Of a stretch of 64,000 bases of DNA, positions 24,166 through 37,417 are shown one piece after another. How positions within the stretch are numbered: the stretch's first letter is position 1; every line of letters starts with the position of its first letter. Position numbers and translations under genes: made by a program. The stretch is from assembly GCF_036850765.1 (NCBI RefSeq), contig NC_089490.1, positions 295,908,982-295,972,981 of the forward strand, read 5' to 3'. The notes beneath the pieces were generated by a model that did no database searches, was not told the DNA's origin, and was given only the letters and a program-made list of their open reading frames with translations. This DNA is from Saccopteryx bilineata. Taxonomy: Eukaryota; Chordata; Mammalia; Chiroptera; Emballonuridae.

Positions 24166-24874
24166 TTTCATTGTGCTTGGGGACTATCACAACCTTGTTG
24201 ATGACTCAGCCAAAATTCTGCCTTCTCAGTTCTTCAGTAGTTCACTTCTCTGGGCTGTCATTACTAGTAATCTTGGGTGGTAACATTTTTTTTGCATTTG
24301 CCTTGGTTTGTTGTGGGGTTAGCGTGGGAGTGGAAGGTTTCACCCCTTTAATTTTCAACCTTGCTGGGGCACTTTGTTTGAGATATGTCTCTTCTATACT
24401 TCATCTTGTGAAATTATGTTTCTAAACAATAGGAAATATGGGGAGTTTTTTTCTTTTTCTCTCAACAGATTGCTTACTTCACTTACATTTATTAATCTTA
24501 TCATTACTTTAGTCTAAGTTTTATATTTTATGTTTTTAATACTTCCATTGTTCTCTATTTTTCTATGTAATCTGGGTTTCCCTATTTTGTTTTTGTGTGA
24601 TTTTATGTTTGTAATAAATTTTTAGTGCTTAGGTTTTATGCCTTTGAAAAATACATTTAAACAACTTTTAAAATTTATTCATCAATCTTAAGCAGTATCT
24701 ACAAACTTCCTCTGAGGAAGATGAGGAAATTGTCATACATCTCTCTCCTCCCAAATTTACATACTCCTCCCCACACTGATTTGGTTGGTTATGTTGCTTT
24801 TTCAAAATATTCTGGTGTTATCTTTATGCATTGATACACTCAAACCTTCAAAATTTTAATTATCGGCATTGGTT
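24166..24874. other. intergenic, no gene recognised
   Basis: T-rich sequence with no recognisable gene or repeat. Confidence 0.5.
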
Positions 24875-24884
24875 AGAATTTCTT

Positions 24885-25269
24885 GGCCCTGGCAACTCAA
24901 TGGTACAGCAGTTGGCTCAGCAGTAGAGTGTCAGCCAGAAGTGTGGAAGCCCTGGGTCCAATTCCTGGTCAGGGCACACAGGAGAAGAGACCATCTGTGT
25001 CTCCACCCCTCTCCTATTTCTCTCTCTCTCTTCTCCTCCCACAGCCATAGCTCAAATGATTCAAGCAAAGTTGGCCCAGGCACTGAGGATGGCTCCATGG
25101 CCTCACCTCAGGTGCTAAAATAGCTTGGTTGCTGAGCAACAGAGCAGTGGCCCAGCCAGGCAGAGCATCACCTGGTAGGGGGCTTGCCTGGTGGATCTCG
25201 GTCAGTAGGGAGAGCATATGTGGAAATATGTCTCTGCCTCCCTGCCTCTCTTTTAACAATAAAAAAAAA
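24885..25269 (+). mobile_element. tRNA-headed bat-type SINE ('CACACAGGAGAAG' subfamily), old copy
   Basis: It begins GGCCCTGGCAACTCAATGG, has an A-box-like GTTGGCTCAGCAGTAGAGTG and a B-box-like GGTCCAATTCCTGG, then CACACAGGAGAAGAGACCAT, a CT-rich tract and an A-rich tail. Perfect target duplications AGAATTTCTT lie at 24875-24884 and 25270-25279. It is more diverged than the copies at 49.6 and 52.1 kb. Confidence 0.85.
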
Positions 25270-25279
25270 AGAATTTCTT

Positions 25280-26529
25280 AAGCTCCATAATGAAATAAGA
25301 GGAAATGATATGAACATGTTCTCCCATCTCTACTTCCTTCTGACTTTCTGATTATTGTCCTGAGACCATCATTTCTGTGCTGTTACAATGTATAACCTTT
25401 ACATTCTCTTCTAACACTTTCCTTCCCAGGTGTTTAGTCTTGGTGCTATATTTAAATAGTGTCAGTCTTCACATCAATATTCTTAATCTTCTATAAGTGA
25501 ACTCTTTATTTTTATTCATCTCATCTCTCCACTAGATTTTATAATCAAGTACTTTATTTTTTGCCAACAAAAGCCAAAGAGAATTATATTTCCTGTGTTC
25601 TTCTGTGTGTCAAAATAATGTTTGTTTTTTGTATACTTGAATGATATAACTGAATATAAAAATCTTGGAACAGACTTTCTTTCCCTGAAGACTCTGTAGT
25701 AATTGCCTCACCATTTCTCAGTACTTTTACTGTGAAATTTAATGCCAACTTGGTTTTCCCTTGATATAGGTAAATTACTTTATTTTCTGGCTTGGTTTTA
25801 TTCATTAGTTCCACAAGTATTTGTTGAATATCTACTGTGTAATAGGCACTATTTTAACTACTAGGTTTATATCAACTTTACCTACTATAACTGTCCTAAG
25901 ACATAGGACATAGGTGCACCTTCAATCCACAGAATCGAGTCTTCTTTCAGGCTGTGAGTTGTTGTTGTTTTTTTTTCTTTTTAACCTTGAAATCTGTTCT
26001 TATCTATGTGGAAAAGTATTTGAAATTTTATTCAATTCATGATTTAATTTATCTTCTGACATGTATTATCCATCTGCTTGTTTAATGCTTATTTCTCCAC
26101 TCACCCAACTTTTTTTCTCTTTCCAATATTTATACAGTAGTCTATGCTTGTTTCTTTCTAATTATGGCTGATTTTTAAATGAGGGCAGACCCACCTTGTT
26201 GAGCTTTTTGCTCAAGTGTCACATGAAAAAGGAAAGGGGAACAGAGCCAAAGTCAGCAGCCAAGGTCAGAGCCAAGGAGCCCAGTTTCAGCAGCGTTGTC
26301 TCAGATGACCTTCTCATCAGCTCCGTTATGCCTTTGCTCCAAGCACAGGTCTCCTCCCACTGACCCACATCCCTTCCGGAAGTAAGCAGAAGTCTCTGTG
26401 GCTCACAGTGAAGCCCCACAGGCTCATGTTCTCTGTGGGAGGACTTGCCATTTATTGTCACTCTCCTCAACTTGACAATGAGTCACTGATCAAAGCCGAC
26501 TGCACGCACACCACAGAAGTGCAGGAGGG
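25280..26529. other. intergenic, mostly unique, L2-like tail at 25800-25860
   Basis: TTCCACAAGTATTTGTTGAA, then TCTACTGTGTAATAGGCACT, at 25809-25850 is a reversed L2 tail. The rest shows no gene. A poly(T) run lies near 25965. Confidence 0.5.
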
Positions 26530-26735
26530 CATGGAGGTTAAGCGTACAGGGTCTACAACTGACTAGTAAAATTGGGATAAGGATAGTAGTCTCATCATAG
26601 GAATACTGTGAGGGTTACCTGGGTTGCTACACGTAAACCATTTAAAGCAGTGCTTAGCACATAGCAAGCCTTCAATAAATATTGGCCATTGTGATTGTCA
26701 ATACTGTTATTAATAGCATTATTGTCACCATTATA
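26530..26735 (+). repeat. MIR SINE
   Basis: AGTAAAATTGGGATAAGGAT, ATACTGTGAGGGTTACCTGG, AAAGCAGTGCTTAGCACATA and GCAAGCCTTCAATAAATATT follow the 3' half of MIR in the right order. Confidence 0.75.
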
Positions 26736-27694
26736 TGCCTCCAGGATGTTTCCTGCAAAGTTTCTGGATTTTTCACCGTCCAATACCATCTGCTCTGCAG
26801 TTCTTCAGCGTGGAATGTGGAATGAATGGTTTCCAGTAAGGGATAAACTGGTGCAGCCCTTCCAAGTGTCCCACCTACTACCGGAAAACTGAGTGTGTGT
26901 GTAGACAGTCGAGTATGAATCTCCTTTTGCATCCTTCTGGAATTTGGGCCAAATGTCTCTATATTTAGAAGCAATTCTTCATAGTTTGGGGTTGTGTCTG
27001 CCTCCTGGTTTCATTAAAGATGGTCTCTTTTGTTAGAATTTGTGTTGCTTTCAGTCGATATTAGAGAGTGGAGCTTAATACAATTATCTTTATGCTGCCA
27101 TCTTCAAGCAGAGCTCTTAATATTTTTAAATCCAGAAATATTTTTAAATAAATGAGAGAATGGTGAGCTTCTCTCTCCACTGAAGCTTAAATACGAAGAT
27201 ATTATAAGAAGGATTTAAGAGTTAATACAGTGTTCATAAAAGGACAGTTTAAACCTTAAAATAAGTTTCTAAGGGAGATTATTAAATCTTATTCCAAGTC
27301 TGTACTTGTGACTAAATATTTTTTATTTAGAAAATAGTTTTGCTTTAGAAATGAAAGTATAGTTATAAAATCTTGGTAAATACATTTCAAGCTGTTATTT
27401 AAAACTTCTGTGACATTACAACTGAGTATAAATGGATATATTTTTATATTTCTATATAAGTATCTATGTATGTGTCTGTATATATATATGTTCATATGTA
27501 TGGATATATATGAATATAAATATTCAAAAGATATTTTCAAAATTATATGAATCTGATTTCAATCCATTTTTCCCAGGACACAGTTTGAATTTTCTGGATT
27601 TCACTTTCCCTTTGAGTCTAAGACTTAGTTAATATATTAAAAGAAGTAAAATAACTACACTAGTTAATGGTTATTTGTTATTTTCTATCATGAT
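26736..27694. other. intergenic, no gene recognised
   Basis: AT-rich; a (TA)-rich low-complexity segment lies at about 27430-27530. No exon seen. Confidence 0.5.
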
Positions 27695-27940
27695 GATGAC
27701 CATCATCAATGATCTCACATTTATGGTATGCTAGGCACTTGCTTGCAAATTATTTCATTTTTTTTTTCAAACAACTCCATGAAAAAAGAGCAATTATTAT
27801 GCCTACTTCACAGATAAGGAAACTGAGGCTCAGGGGGTTAAGTCACATACCCAGCATCATCCAACCAGCAAGTAACAGATTTACCAAGCAACTGGCTCAA
27901 AACCATGCTCCTAAATAAATAATATGCTAAACTACCTCCC
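27695..27940 (-). repeat. MIR SINE
   Basis: Read on +: TATGCTAGGCACTTGCTTGC, CACAGATAAGGAAACTGAGG, CTCAGGGGGTTAAGTCACAT, the classic reversed MIR core. It is well preserved in the centre. Confidence 0.85.
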
Positions 27941-29404
27941 ATCTTTCTCTAACACCGCCTACTTAGTAACATGAACATCACAATACTCACTTTACGAGGG
28001 AAAAGAGTACATTTCAATTCAATAATTTGCTCAAGGTCAATCAATTCAAAACAGAGAAAAGATGCTTTTTTTCACTATAGCTCTTAAAAATTACATAATT
28101 GAGGTATGTGTTCCAGAACACAGAGCAAGTGAGAAACTATTAATCAATATTTTTAAATTTATTTAAAATTCTTAAGACCTTTTATGCATGAACTAAGGTG
28201 TGGTGAGAAAAGTACTCTCAAGAGTGTTCTTTTTCATTGGTGGCCAAATCTTTCAGAGCATGAACGCATCTCCAAAACAAATGACCACCTGGCTACTAAA
28301 TGTATGGAGAAAGAAATTGCTCTGAACAGTGGTGCATATAAACTGAATTTCTGAGGTATAATAAATATGACTCCCCTTGAAGTGATTTTTTAAAAATTCA
28401 GATAGCCGAAGTAAGTCGAAAGAGACAAATATAGCTCTTTGCTTCTATATGCCGAGGTTAATCAGAGAATGCATCTTTGTTTTAAAATTCGTGAATGGCA
28501 GAAGAGGAAACCATGCAGTGTCAGTTCATAAATGGACCATTCTGTTAGAAACCTTGACAAATGACTCCCTGGCTTTGCTTCTCTTGGCTGAAGAGGGAGG
28601 CAGTGGCCTTCTGGGGCAGCTCCTTAAAGATATTTCTCTGAGATTTATGTGGCACAAAGCGCTCTCAAAGACAAATCAATATATCCAAGTTGAGCATCCT
28701 AATATAATCACACTGATCAAGAAAAGTGCTTCATTGCCTCAGATCTGTCATTTCTTCCTTTTGCTGTGTGGAAACACCTAAAGGTTTGATGTCCCAGAAA
28801 CAAAGGTCTGAATGACTACCTACAGTCACGTTGGATTTTAACAGAATTTCATAAAATCAAGCTACTACCCCAGATGCCTAATTTCCCTTCAGAAAACCAT
28901 TTGAGCTCAAACTTGGTGGGCGAAATCTCAAACAACAAAACTAGTGAAGAAGCACAGGCCTGCATTGCAGCCTTATAATTAGTTGTGAACCTAAAAACAT
29001 GCACAATGTTGACCTCAGAAATTTTGGCAAATTGCTCCTTTCATAGGGTTGGAGAAATGATGCTCGCATTGGTCCCCACTGCTTCTGAGGGAAGGCTTGA
29101 GACATGATGACTGTCAGGGGGCCAGGTTCTCACCAGGCCCTGTCTTGAGAACTCTCCAGGCTCGGATGATGCATAGGCTGGCAAGCCTGCCCCTCCTGGG
29201 CTCCAGCCTCCGAGTGTCACTGCCCTGCTTTTTCTTTAATGAAACTAAACTGTGCCCTCATTAAAATCTTTCTGGTTCTTGGCATTGAAATAAACAGAGG
29301 GAAGAAAAAATCTGTCTCAAATTTGTATAGGAAATTGAATTTTAGAAAGAAGACAGGACAGGGGCTGTTGCTAGTTTTAGAGGATCAGTATGTACCATTC
29401 TCTC
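27941..29404. other. intergenic, no gene recognised
   Basis: No exon, RNA gene or clear repeat. The segment 29060-29230 is GC-richer but has no recognisable content. Confidence 0.5.
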
Positions 29405-29788
29405 TGTTACAAGCTGAATATGACCCTCCCAAATTCATATGTTGAAGCCCTAACCCACAGTAACTCAAAATGTATTTATTTAATCACCCTTTAATCATCC
29501 TTTAAAGGGGCGATTAAAATAAAATTAGTCAGTGGGCCCTAATCCAATATGACTGGTGCTCTTATAAGAAGAGGAAATTTGGTCACAGGCAGCTATAGAA
29601 GGAAGACCCTTGGAAGACACAAGGAGAAGGTGGCCATCTATAAACCAAGGAGAAAGGCCTCAGAAGAAACCAATCCTGCCAATGCCTTGATCTTGGATTC
29701 TAGTCTAGACCGTGAGAAAATAAATCTGTGTTGTTTAAGCCATCCAGTCTTTGATACTTTGCTTTAACAGCCCTAGTAAACTAATACA
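29405..29788 (+). mobile_element. MLT1 (MaLR) solo LTR
   Basis: It starts TGTTACAAGCTGAATATGAC, then CAAATTCATATGTTGAAGCC and CTAACCC. It contains ACTGGTGCTCTTATAAGAAG and CCTGCCAATGCCTTGATCTT, and ends TGTTGTTTAAGCCATCCAGT to CTAATACA. This is the complete MLT1 LTR order with TG...CA ends and imperfect 5-bp flanks (CTCTC/CTCTG). Confidence 0.85.
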
Positions 29789-31519
29789 CTCTGATAAATA
29801 CAAGAAAGAAACCGAGAAATAGGAGCAAAGTGTCAGCCATACTTGTGATCAAACCAATTTGAAGATGTGGTGTTAGATCAGAAATCAAGAGGACTCTCAG
29901 GGACATCAGAGAGCAGCCCGTCCCTGGAAGCACAGCAGAGTGGGGAGCTAAGGACGCACTCTGGGCGGGCAGATGTACCTGAACCAAAGAACGCCCAGGC
30001 CAGCGGGGAGTGCAGGAGTGAGAGGGTGGAGAGAGGCTGGGAGAGTTCTTCCCGCCCTTTGTCCTCATGGGGTGGAGGAGCCCCTCCCCTCCATGAAAAT
30101 GTGAGAATCGAGAATCAAGTGTCTCCATGCTCCCATCCCCCTGATCTCAAGCTTTATTTTGTCCTGTGCTTCGCAGACAGGTCATCTGTGGTCATCTTTA
30201 CTTGGAAATGCCATACGCAACTAAAGCGCCAGAAAATGAAATCCCGCGTTGCCCCTCCATGTGCTCACCTTTCTCCGGTTCTTTTCTCGGAGGAAAGATA
30301 TCCTTGTCCAACCATGGACCCAAGGCTAGTTTTCCCTTTCTGTCCACTTGTAGTCTTGTATGTTTTTCTCTTAAATGGCTTGACAACCTGTCACCCCACT
30401 CCAGCCCCCTGCCAATGGTTTACAACCCCTCACTGGCCCCCCCTCATGCCAGCTCCATCTTCCTAAGTGGCCTCACCTTCTGACGTTAGCCACATTGTCA
30501 CGGAAGTGAACTTCCTCAAACCCCAAGCTGACCAGTGTGTTCAAGCCCCTTGTGTGCACAACCAGGAACCTGCCTGACCTGGATTCCTCTACTGCTCTGT
30601 CTTGCCAGAGCCATGGACAGACAGGGTTCAGAGGTCAGCCTAAGTCCAGGACACCAGGCTTTGAGGGAACAGAAGACAAGTTCAGCACAAGGCCAGGGGT
30701 GAGTCCCCGTTCTTAGTGAGGAACCAAACCTCAGCCCATCTCTGCCTTCCTGGGAGAAGAGGAAGGATCTTACTGGTAAATGAAAGAAAGGGGCCACTAT
30801 GTTCCTATTCTCTCTGGTACCAGCCTGGCCATAGAGGACTGTCATCCTTTTGGGATGCAGTGTAAGCTGTCATTTGAAGGCTCTGTCCCTGCCGGAGAAA
30901 ATCTGCATCCCGAGCACTGACCGTAAATCAGTAAATTGTTTTAATTCTCAGGGGCAATCTAAGTCCATCTGATGCTCACAGTAAGCCTCATTCTCCTACG
31001 GTTGTATCAGCACTAAAGGTAATATTTTGATCTCCATCTACCTGTCTCTAGAGTTTCAATTATGAGCCTACTTAAGGGGAAATGGATGTCTTTCTAACCC
31101 ACTCAGACCCCAACACTTTGGAAGGCTCATGATTCTGCCCCTGGGTTATGACTCTGAGATATTAAGAGCTAATGAACTGACACAGTAAAAAAAGGTCACA
31201 GCTAACTACTTTTGCTCATACAAGAGGTGAATTATAGATGAGGGGCCCCTTTGCTTTTCCAGCAACTAAAGAGCAGCTGCCACGGAGGCAGGCAGTCGCT
31301 ACTGCTCCCTGCCTGTGGAGTTTGTCGTTCTGCAAAACACCTGTGTCTCTGAGTTCTCCATGTTCACGAATGATACACCTTCTTACTAACAGTGGTAACA
31401 TCAGAGCTCTATGTCACCCTGATCTGCCTGCTTTAACCCTTTATAACTAATTTATTAGCAATCCATGAAGAGTCCACCATCTTAAGCCCCTCACACCCAT
31501 CATCCCCCTTGTTTGCTGC
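29789..31519. other. intergenic, no gene recognised
   Basis: Moderately GC-rich, with several chance open frames (for example 29867-30466) that show no domain, no codon pattern and no splice context. No gene called. Degenerate L2-like words occur near 30410-30560, too weak to annotate. Confidence 0.5.
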
Positions 31520-31880
31520 TACCCTAATTCATTGCTTTTTTGTCCGAACACTACAATAGCTCCCTAACTGGTCTCCCTGAATTGTGTCCCTCTCTGCTGC
31601 AATGCATCCAATTCATTGCTGGCAGATTAACATTTCCAACGGCCCTATTTGGTGACATCTTTCCCCTATTCAAACCATGTCAATGGCTTCCCACTGGTTT
31701 CTAAATTAAATATGACTTCTGCTGGAATTCCAGGTAAGCCCTTCAACAGTAAGGTTCCAACTTCCCTTTTCAGCTCTGTCCTCCAACATTTTGTATTGCA
31801 GTCATGCTACATGAATTAGTGTCACCACGCCACCACACTAGTTTTATGCCTCCTTGATTTTTCTCTAGCCTATGTTGAAG
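31520..31880 (+). repeat. L2 LINE 3' region
   Basis: CCTAACTGGTCTCCCTGAAT, CCAATTCATTGCTGGCAGAT, TTCAAACCATGTCAATGGCT and TCCCACTGGTTTCTAAATTA are the L2 3' UTR in sense order. Confidence 0.75.
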
Positions 31881-32677
31881 GATGTCTTTTGCCTTCTCCA
31901 AGATGAACCTTTGGAGGATAAGAAGGAAATAGGCAAACCAGAAGTAGTTAACACAATCTTTTCTTGTCTCTGCAACCCTGATGAAAGGTTGAGCCTTTCT
32001 TTTCTGACACTACAGCACCATAGTACTTGATGCTTATCTTTCTGCATTCATTTTACTCTAGTATTGTAGACATGTATTGATTCCCTTGTCTCCACAACAG
32101 CACCCAAATCTTCCATTAGACGGACAATTTCGCCTTTCCTTTTCTCAGCCATGTGATTTGGGTGCGATTTAGTCCCCTTCTGTTTTCATGTAGAACACAA
32201 ACCAATCCACTACCTTACCTTCTCCCCACCCCTATCCCTGAGTCTTGATATTTTGTTTAGGGAAGAAGATATGATTTATTTAAGACCCATGAAGCATGAA
32301 AGATACATACTAGGGCTTGAAGAATAGGCGTCTTCCTTATCTTCCCAAGGAATTCCAGGAAGGCAAGTTCTCACGTCTCAGAGGGGGGAGGGTGTCAGGG
32401 CTGGATTCGTGGAAGTCATTGCTAACTGAGAGGACCAGCCGGAAGATAAATCCAGCCCGAAGAGGAGGGGACAGCTAGAACAATCGTGGGAAAATGTAGT
32501 CTCTTGAACTTCTGGGTAAGACAGCACTTGGAGCCAGGCCTGATTTTGTACTTTTCAGCTGTCAATTAATGCCCATAGTTATGATGCTGTATCGTGCTTT
32601 CGAAAGCTGCTGAACCAGTGGGTCTAAGTTCTCATCACAAGGAAAAGTACTTTTTGGAGGTTAACTAAATTTGTGGC
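31881..32677. other. intergenic, no gene recognised
   Basis: No recognisable gene or repeat. Confidence 0.5.
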
Positions 32678-32773
32678 AATCATTGCACAATACATGGCTA
32701 TGTCACATCATTAGGTTGCATATCTAAAACTAATACAAGGTTATAGGTCAATTATATCACAATTAAAAATAAA
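32678..32773 (+). mobile_element. L1 3' UTR fragment
   Basis: TATCTAAAACTAATACAAGG, TTATAGGTCAATTATATCAC and AATTAAAAATAAAA form the end of an L1-type 3' UTR. Strongly truncated. Confidence 0.6.
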
Positions 32774-32954
32774 ACATTCAGTGAATCACAAAACCAAGTG
32801 ATAAATGCTGATGTCAGCCAAAGATAAGAAACTGTACAGAAAAAAAGGGTCCGCACAGACTCACATCTCACTAACGGACTGTCAAATCAACTAGTTTGCC
32901 ATTCTGGCTCTTAAAAAATAAACTTTTCAATGACTCTTTACAAAACGAATGACT

Positions 32955-33398
32955 TGTATTAGTTTCCTTTTGCTCCTGTAACAAATGATCACAGACGTAC
33001 GGCTTTAAACAACACAAATGTATTACCTAACAATTTTCGAGATGAGAAGTCTAAAATGGAACAGCAGGACTATGCTCCTTAAGGGGCTCCAGGGGAGAAT
33101 CCATTTCCCGGCCTGTTCGGCTCGAGAGCCCGTCTGTGCGCATGCTTGCCCCGTGGTTTCCTCCCAGCATCCCGCTGACCTCGGCTACCACCCTCACGGG
33201 GCTCTCTCCTGCCCTCCTGCCTCTGGATTACCCTGGGCCCACCCCAGAAACCAGAACAACCCTCTCCTCTGAAGGTCCTTCACTCAATCACATCTGCAAA
33301 GTCTCTTTTGCCATATAAAGTGACACAGCCCCTGGTTTGGGGGATTAGGACACGGGCATCTTTGTGGGGGGAGGGGGGACGTTGTTCTGCCTACCACT
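32955..33398 (-). mobile_element. MLT1C-like solo LTR
   Basis: On + it reads TGTATTAGTTTCCTTTTGCT, TTTAAACAACACAAATGTAT, CTCCAGGGGAGAATCCATTT, TCACATCTGCAAAGTCTCTT, TTAGGACACGGGCATCTTTG and TTCTGCCTACCAC. That is the full reversed order of the MLT1C group. A CpG-richer centre (33100-33230) gives chance open frames that are not genes. Confidence 0.85.
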
Positions 33399-35260
33399 CC
33401 TTTTCGTCAGTATGATGACTTTTGTATGCCAACACATATTAAGTAAATGAGCTATGAGAAGTGATATTCTGAAATTATACTTTCAGGCAAAGACACACTC
33501 ACCAATTTTCAGGCCGACAGCTTCTAGTTAGCGAACATCAGCTGGAACAAATTGAACCGTGCGCACATTGGGATGTTTTGCTTTGCGCACCTACACTGAG
33601 CAAGAACAAGGAAAGGCGGCCTCTTCTCCTAACCCTCGCTCCGTTGTACCTTGCCCCGTCGCCGTGTCCTTCAAAGTGCTCTCACGTTAGCCCTCATTTT
33701 TCCTGAAAAACATTTGCCTGTACTTCAATTTATTTTTAAATACAATTTGCATGCAAGATAGCTATGAGGCCTAAGATAGTTGAAAAACTGATAAAGAAAA
33801 TGGTGCAGAGACCAAAAAAAGGATAATATACCTTCATTATACTTTATATACAAATTCTATGTGTTTTACAATTATTGTTTATTAACTATTTAATCTCGTT
33901 TTCATTATCCAATTGATATAGTTCTCTCTGAGATATTTGAGAGAGCCTTCATATTTGAGAACGAAATTCATTACAACTAATGGGACTGTTTTTCATGGAA
34001 CAGCTTTTCACTAAATGGCAGGGGTTTCAGGGAAGAATTCAAATGATAGAAGAGGGTTAGGTGTATCTGCCTTTAGTTGACTAAGCGGCCCATCCAGGTA
34101 TTTCACCCAGAACAAAAGGATCATCTTGTTCAGAAAATAGTCCAGAGCCCCCACTGAACTAGACAACTGCGGGTAGCTTTTAAATGACAGGTTTCCAACT
34201 CCTACCTATCAAGACGTCAAAAATCCGAGTGTTGAATTTCACCCCAATCACCCTGTTGTGGGTATAAAATATGTGTATGGAGCTTGATTTTTATTAAACC
34301 TCTTTCTGTATTGTCAGCTGAGCTGTGAGCAAGCCCACTCCCAGCTGGCCAGACAGATGGACAGGAAGCAAAGGCCAGTTTTCAGCACCGCGTTCCAGCA
34401 AAAGCAATCTACCTACTCACAGTGCCTCCCGGTCGCTGCTGTTGGGAAAGCCAAAGGGCACGGTAAGAGGTCAGAAGCTCCCCTCACCTCTCTGTGGCCA
34501 CGAGAACGGACTTTGTCTTTGGTGGAACCAGAATGGAGTAGTGAACAGCATGATTATACCCTGGGTGTCATGGGTTGGAATCAATGTTGACAAATAAATC
34601 TCAATTTGTTTTCTGATTTTTTTCAAGAGTTTCTGAAATAATTTCAGGAAATTTGTCAGACGGAAAATTTTAACTAAACCCACTGATTGTTGTTACCAGT
34701 CATAAACCAACTTGAATTGATTTGGGATCAAGAATATATACAACACTTTATTGACTCTGCAGACTCTGTGAGAATGAACCTGGTAACGTACAGAAATGTT
34801 ATTTTGCTCGGGTTGCCTGAAGAAGCAATTAGAGAATGCAAATCCATATCACTAATTCACCTGGCCAGAATGTCTCTCTCCTGCTACAGTCCATCAGCCC
34901 AAGAAGATAATGAAAACTGTGCCAGAGTTAGTGCAAGAATGCTTCAGACTAAAAACAAAACAAGTGGTCTCAGTGTTACTACTGCACGGGGGTCATGGGC
35001 CTGACAACTTTACAAACATTCGCTGAGCTGTTTCCTGGACCCACGTGAAATCAGAGTCAAATGACCACCCATTTCAGTCATAAGTCCTCTACCTCCTGTC
35101 TGTCAGCCTCTGCCTATGAGAGAGGACATGAGCAAGGTAGGGAGATCACAGTGTCACCGACTGTTACTGCTGGGGCCTCTAATTAGACTCTGGAGACTCG
35201 AGAGCTAAATAGGAAAAAATGATGATTAGTGGGGTAGGGTGCAAGCTAAACCCAACGTGT

Positions 35261-35296
<36 letters not shown>

Positions 35297-35774
35297 AAAC
35301 TCCTGGTACATTTCACAAAAGATGATATAAATGTTACATTATTCATCCCACAGCCCCAACTGCTGTGCCACAGCCTTTCACACAATCTCTCCCACAATAA
35401 CTACTTTGAAAAGTCTCCCTATATAAGCTTCCTGGGTTATTTGCCCTCTGGTCTGCCTCTTCCCCCATAGTTTCCGTTTCCTGTGGGTCTGGCAGTTGCC
35501 ACAGTTGCCCGTAAAGTCCAGGAATTCTTGCAGAGCTCTGCAAAGCCACTCTCTAGGGTATGGTATTCCATATTCTTAGAACACTTAGTTGTGCTTTTAT
35601 CTTTAGTGTGTATATTCTCTTAGCATATACAGCTGCAGCACTCAGCACACACATACACACAGAGGCTGCTGATGACTCTCTTTCTAGTGTAATTTATATC
35701 AAAGTAACACCAGTATGTTGTGAGAAGAAAATTAAATAGTGAAGAAGAATTTATGATGAAAAGAAACGATCTCC
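33399..35774. other. intergenic, no gene recognised
   Basis: A (TG)n run lies at 35257-35294. Around 34260-34600 the sequence has a TATAAA word (34263) and a modest open frame. There is no protein similarity that I recognise, so no gene is called. Confidence 0.5.
35257..35294. repeat. (TG)n microsatellite
   Basis: GTGTGTGTATGTGTG run with one interruption. Confidence 0.95.
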
Positions 35775-36083
35775 TGACTGACCAGGCAGTGGCGCAGTGG
35801 ATAGAGCATCAACCTGGGAGGCTGAGGACCCCGGTTTGTAACCCAGAGGTCACCAGCTTGAGCACAGGCTCACCAGCTTACGCATGGGATCATAGACATG
35901 ATCCTGTGGTGCCTGCCTGGCTTGAGCCCAAGGTCACTGGGTTGACCAAGGGGTCACTGGTTCAGCTGGAGCCCCAAGTCAAGGCATGTATGAGAAAGCA
36001 ATCAATGAACAACTAAGGTGCCGCAACTATGAGTTGATGCTTCTCATGTCTCTTTTTCTCTCTCGTTAAAACATAAAATTAAA
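35775..36083 (+). mobile_element. tRNA-headed bat-type SINE, diverged
   Basis: It contains CTGACCAGGCAGTGGCGCAG and GTGGATAGAGCATCAACCTG (A box) and AGAAAGCAATCAATGAACAA, followed by a short CT-rich tail. Same subfamily as 16331-16691 but with a rearranged, diverged centre. Target duplications are not clear. Confidence 0.8.
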
Positions 36084-36717
36084 GTGTCCTATCTACATCT
36101 AGTTCCTTTCCCAAACAACAAACTCTTATCTGTTTTTTAATTCTTATACTTATTACCTTCACAATACTAAATAACATGAGAATGAGATTTCTGAATTATC
36201 AAATTTTATATTTAGCTTATTGTCTTCTAGAAATGAAAAATGAAGATTTAATTAACTTTTATAACCATCCTCTCCTCTCCTACCTCTTCCTCCTTATGGT
36301 ATATATTTAATGTATCATCATCTTTATTTCTTTGCTTATTTATATTCAATTACTTTAAATAATATACTTATGCCTCAGTTTCTTATGTAGCATGTTGTTG
36401 GGCATAGAAAGGATTAACTTATTTATTTTCTGTACCTAAATGACCCATTTAGAAGCAGGCAGCAACTTTATCATTGTCAATAGGAAAAACTTGGCCACTT
36501 TACATTTAAACTATAGTCAGATGTAATCCCTCCATTCTCACCCACTTTTCATGGGAGGGCAGGTCGTTTCCAGGAGTTATGTGGTGCTAGAGAATTGGGG
36601 ATACGTAGGCTTCAATCTATGGTTAACCTCTGTCCTCCTCAGCATCTCCCCATCTCTGGTCATCAGCCTCTCTGTTGACATCCAATAAGCTGATCAAGAT
36701 GCAGCATAATCTGGTTA
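36084..36717. other. intergenic, no gene recognised
   Basis: AT-rich unique sequence up to the target duplication CTGCT at 36718-36722 of the LTR element. Confidence 0.5.
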
Positions 36718-36722
36718 CTGCT

Positions 36723-37417
36723 TGTAAGGCCAGTAGCCAGGGCCACCATCACAACCGCCTAGCCCATGTAAGTTCACATTGGATTTGGACAGTCGGTAAA
36801 GAAACAACGGAGCCAAAAACTGATGGGCCATCATTTTTAATCCTAGCTTGCACCCAGCGGGCAAGTAAAAACACACACTGGGCTCCAAAACCCACTCACA
36901 TTCAGTGCTCACAAAGCTACTGACTTATCCGAGTTTCCTAGAATCAAAGGTTTCTAGCTCACCAGACTTATTCACCTCTGTTCCCCATCTCCTTCCTTCT
37001 CACAAACTCTGCACAAACTGGCTTCTCACTCAACACTCCGCCATCTTGGCTGCTTCGCCTGGCCTCTTTCACGTGGCCTTTCTCTGCTCTTTGCTCTCTA
37101 ACACTAATCTCAGGAACCAAGAGAGCAAGCTCCCGTTCTGCCCCCATTTTATAGTATAGATTCAATACCTTTAATCCAATATACAAAATAGGAAAGTCTC
37201 TAATACAAAGTCACCTATCTGGGGCATGATGGGATTGCACCACCCCACATCAAAAAGGGTGGGAAAGGCTTAATCCCAAAACCAAGCCCCAGGCTACAAG
37301 GATCCTGCCTGCCCACAGCCCGCCCCCAACACACATTAATATCACTTGGACGACGGGTTCCATGTGGGCAGCGCCATCTTTAACAAAGTGAGCATAATAT
37401 ATTTTATCTGCCCAACA
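36723..37417 (-). mobile_element. 3' LTR of the compact element
   Basis: In sense it runs TGTTGGGCAGATAAAATATA to GGCTACTGGCCTTACA. It contains a TATAAAATGGGGGC promoter word (+ strand 37144-37157) and ATTAAAAATGATGGCCCATC, a possible ATTAAA poly(A) signal, near 36823-36843. It differs from the 5' LTR at roughly 25 positions by eye, concentrated at both ends. The open frames within are chance frames. Confidence 0.9.

Noticed and set aside
29867..30466. 199-codon open frame
   Set aside because: No domain, no splice or promoter context, several overlapping frames in the same GC-rich stretch, low-complexity composition.
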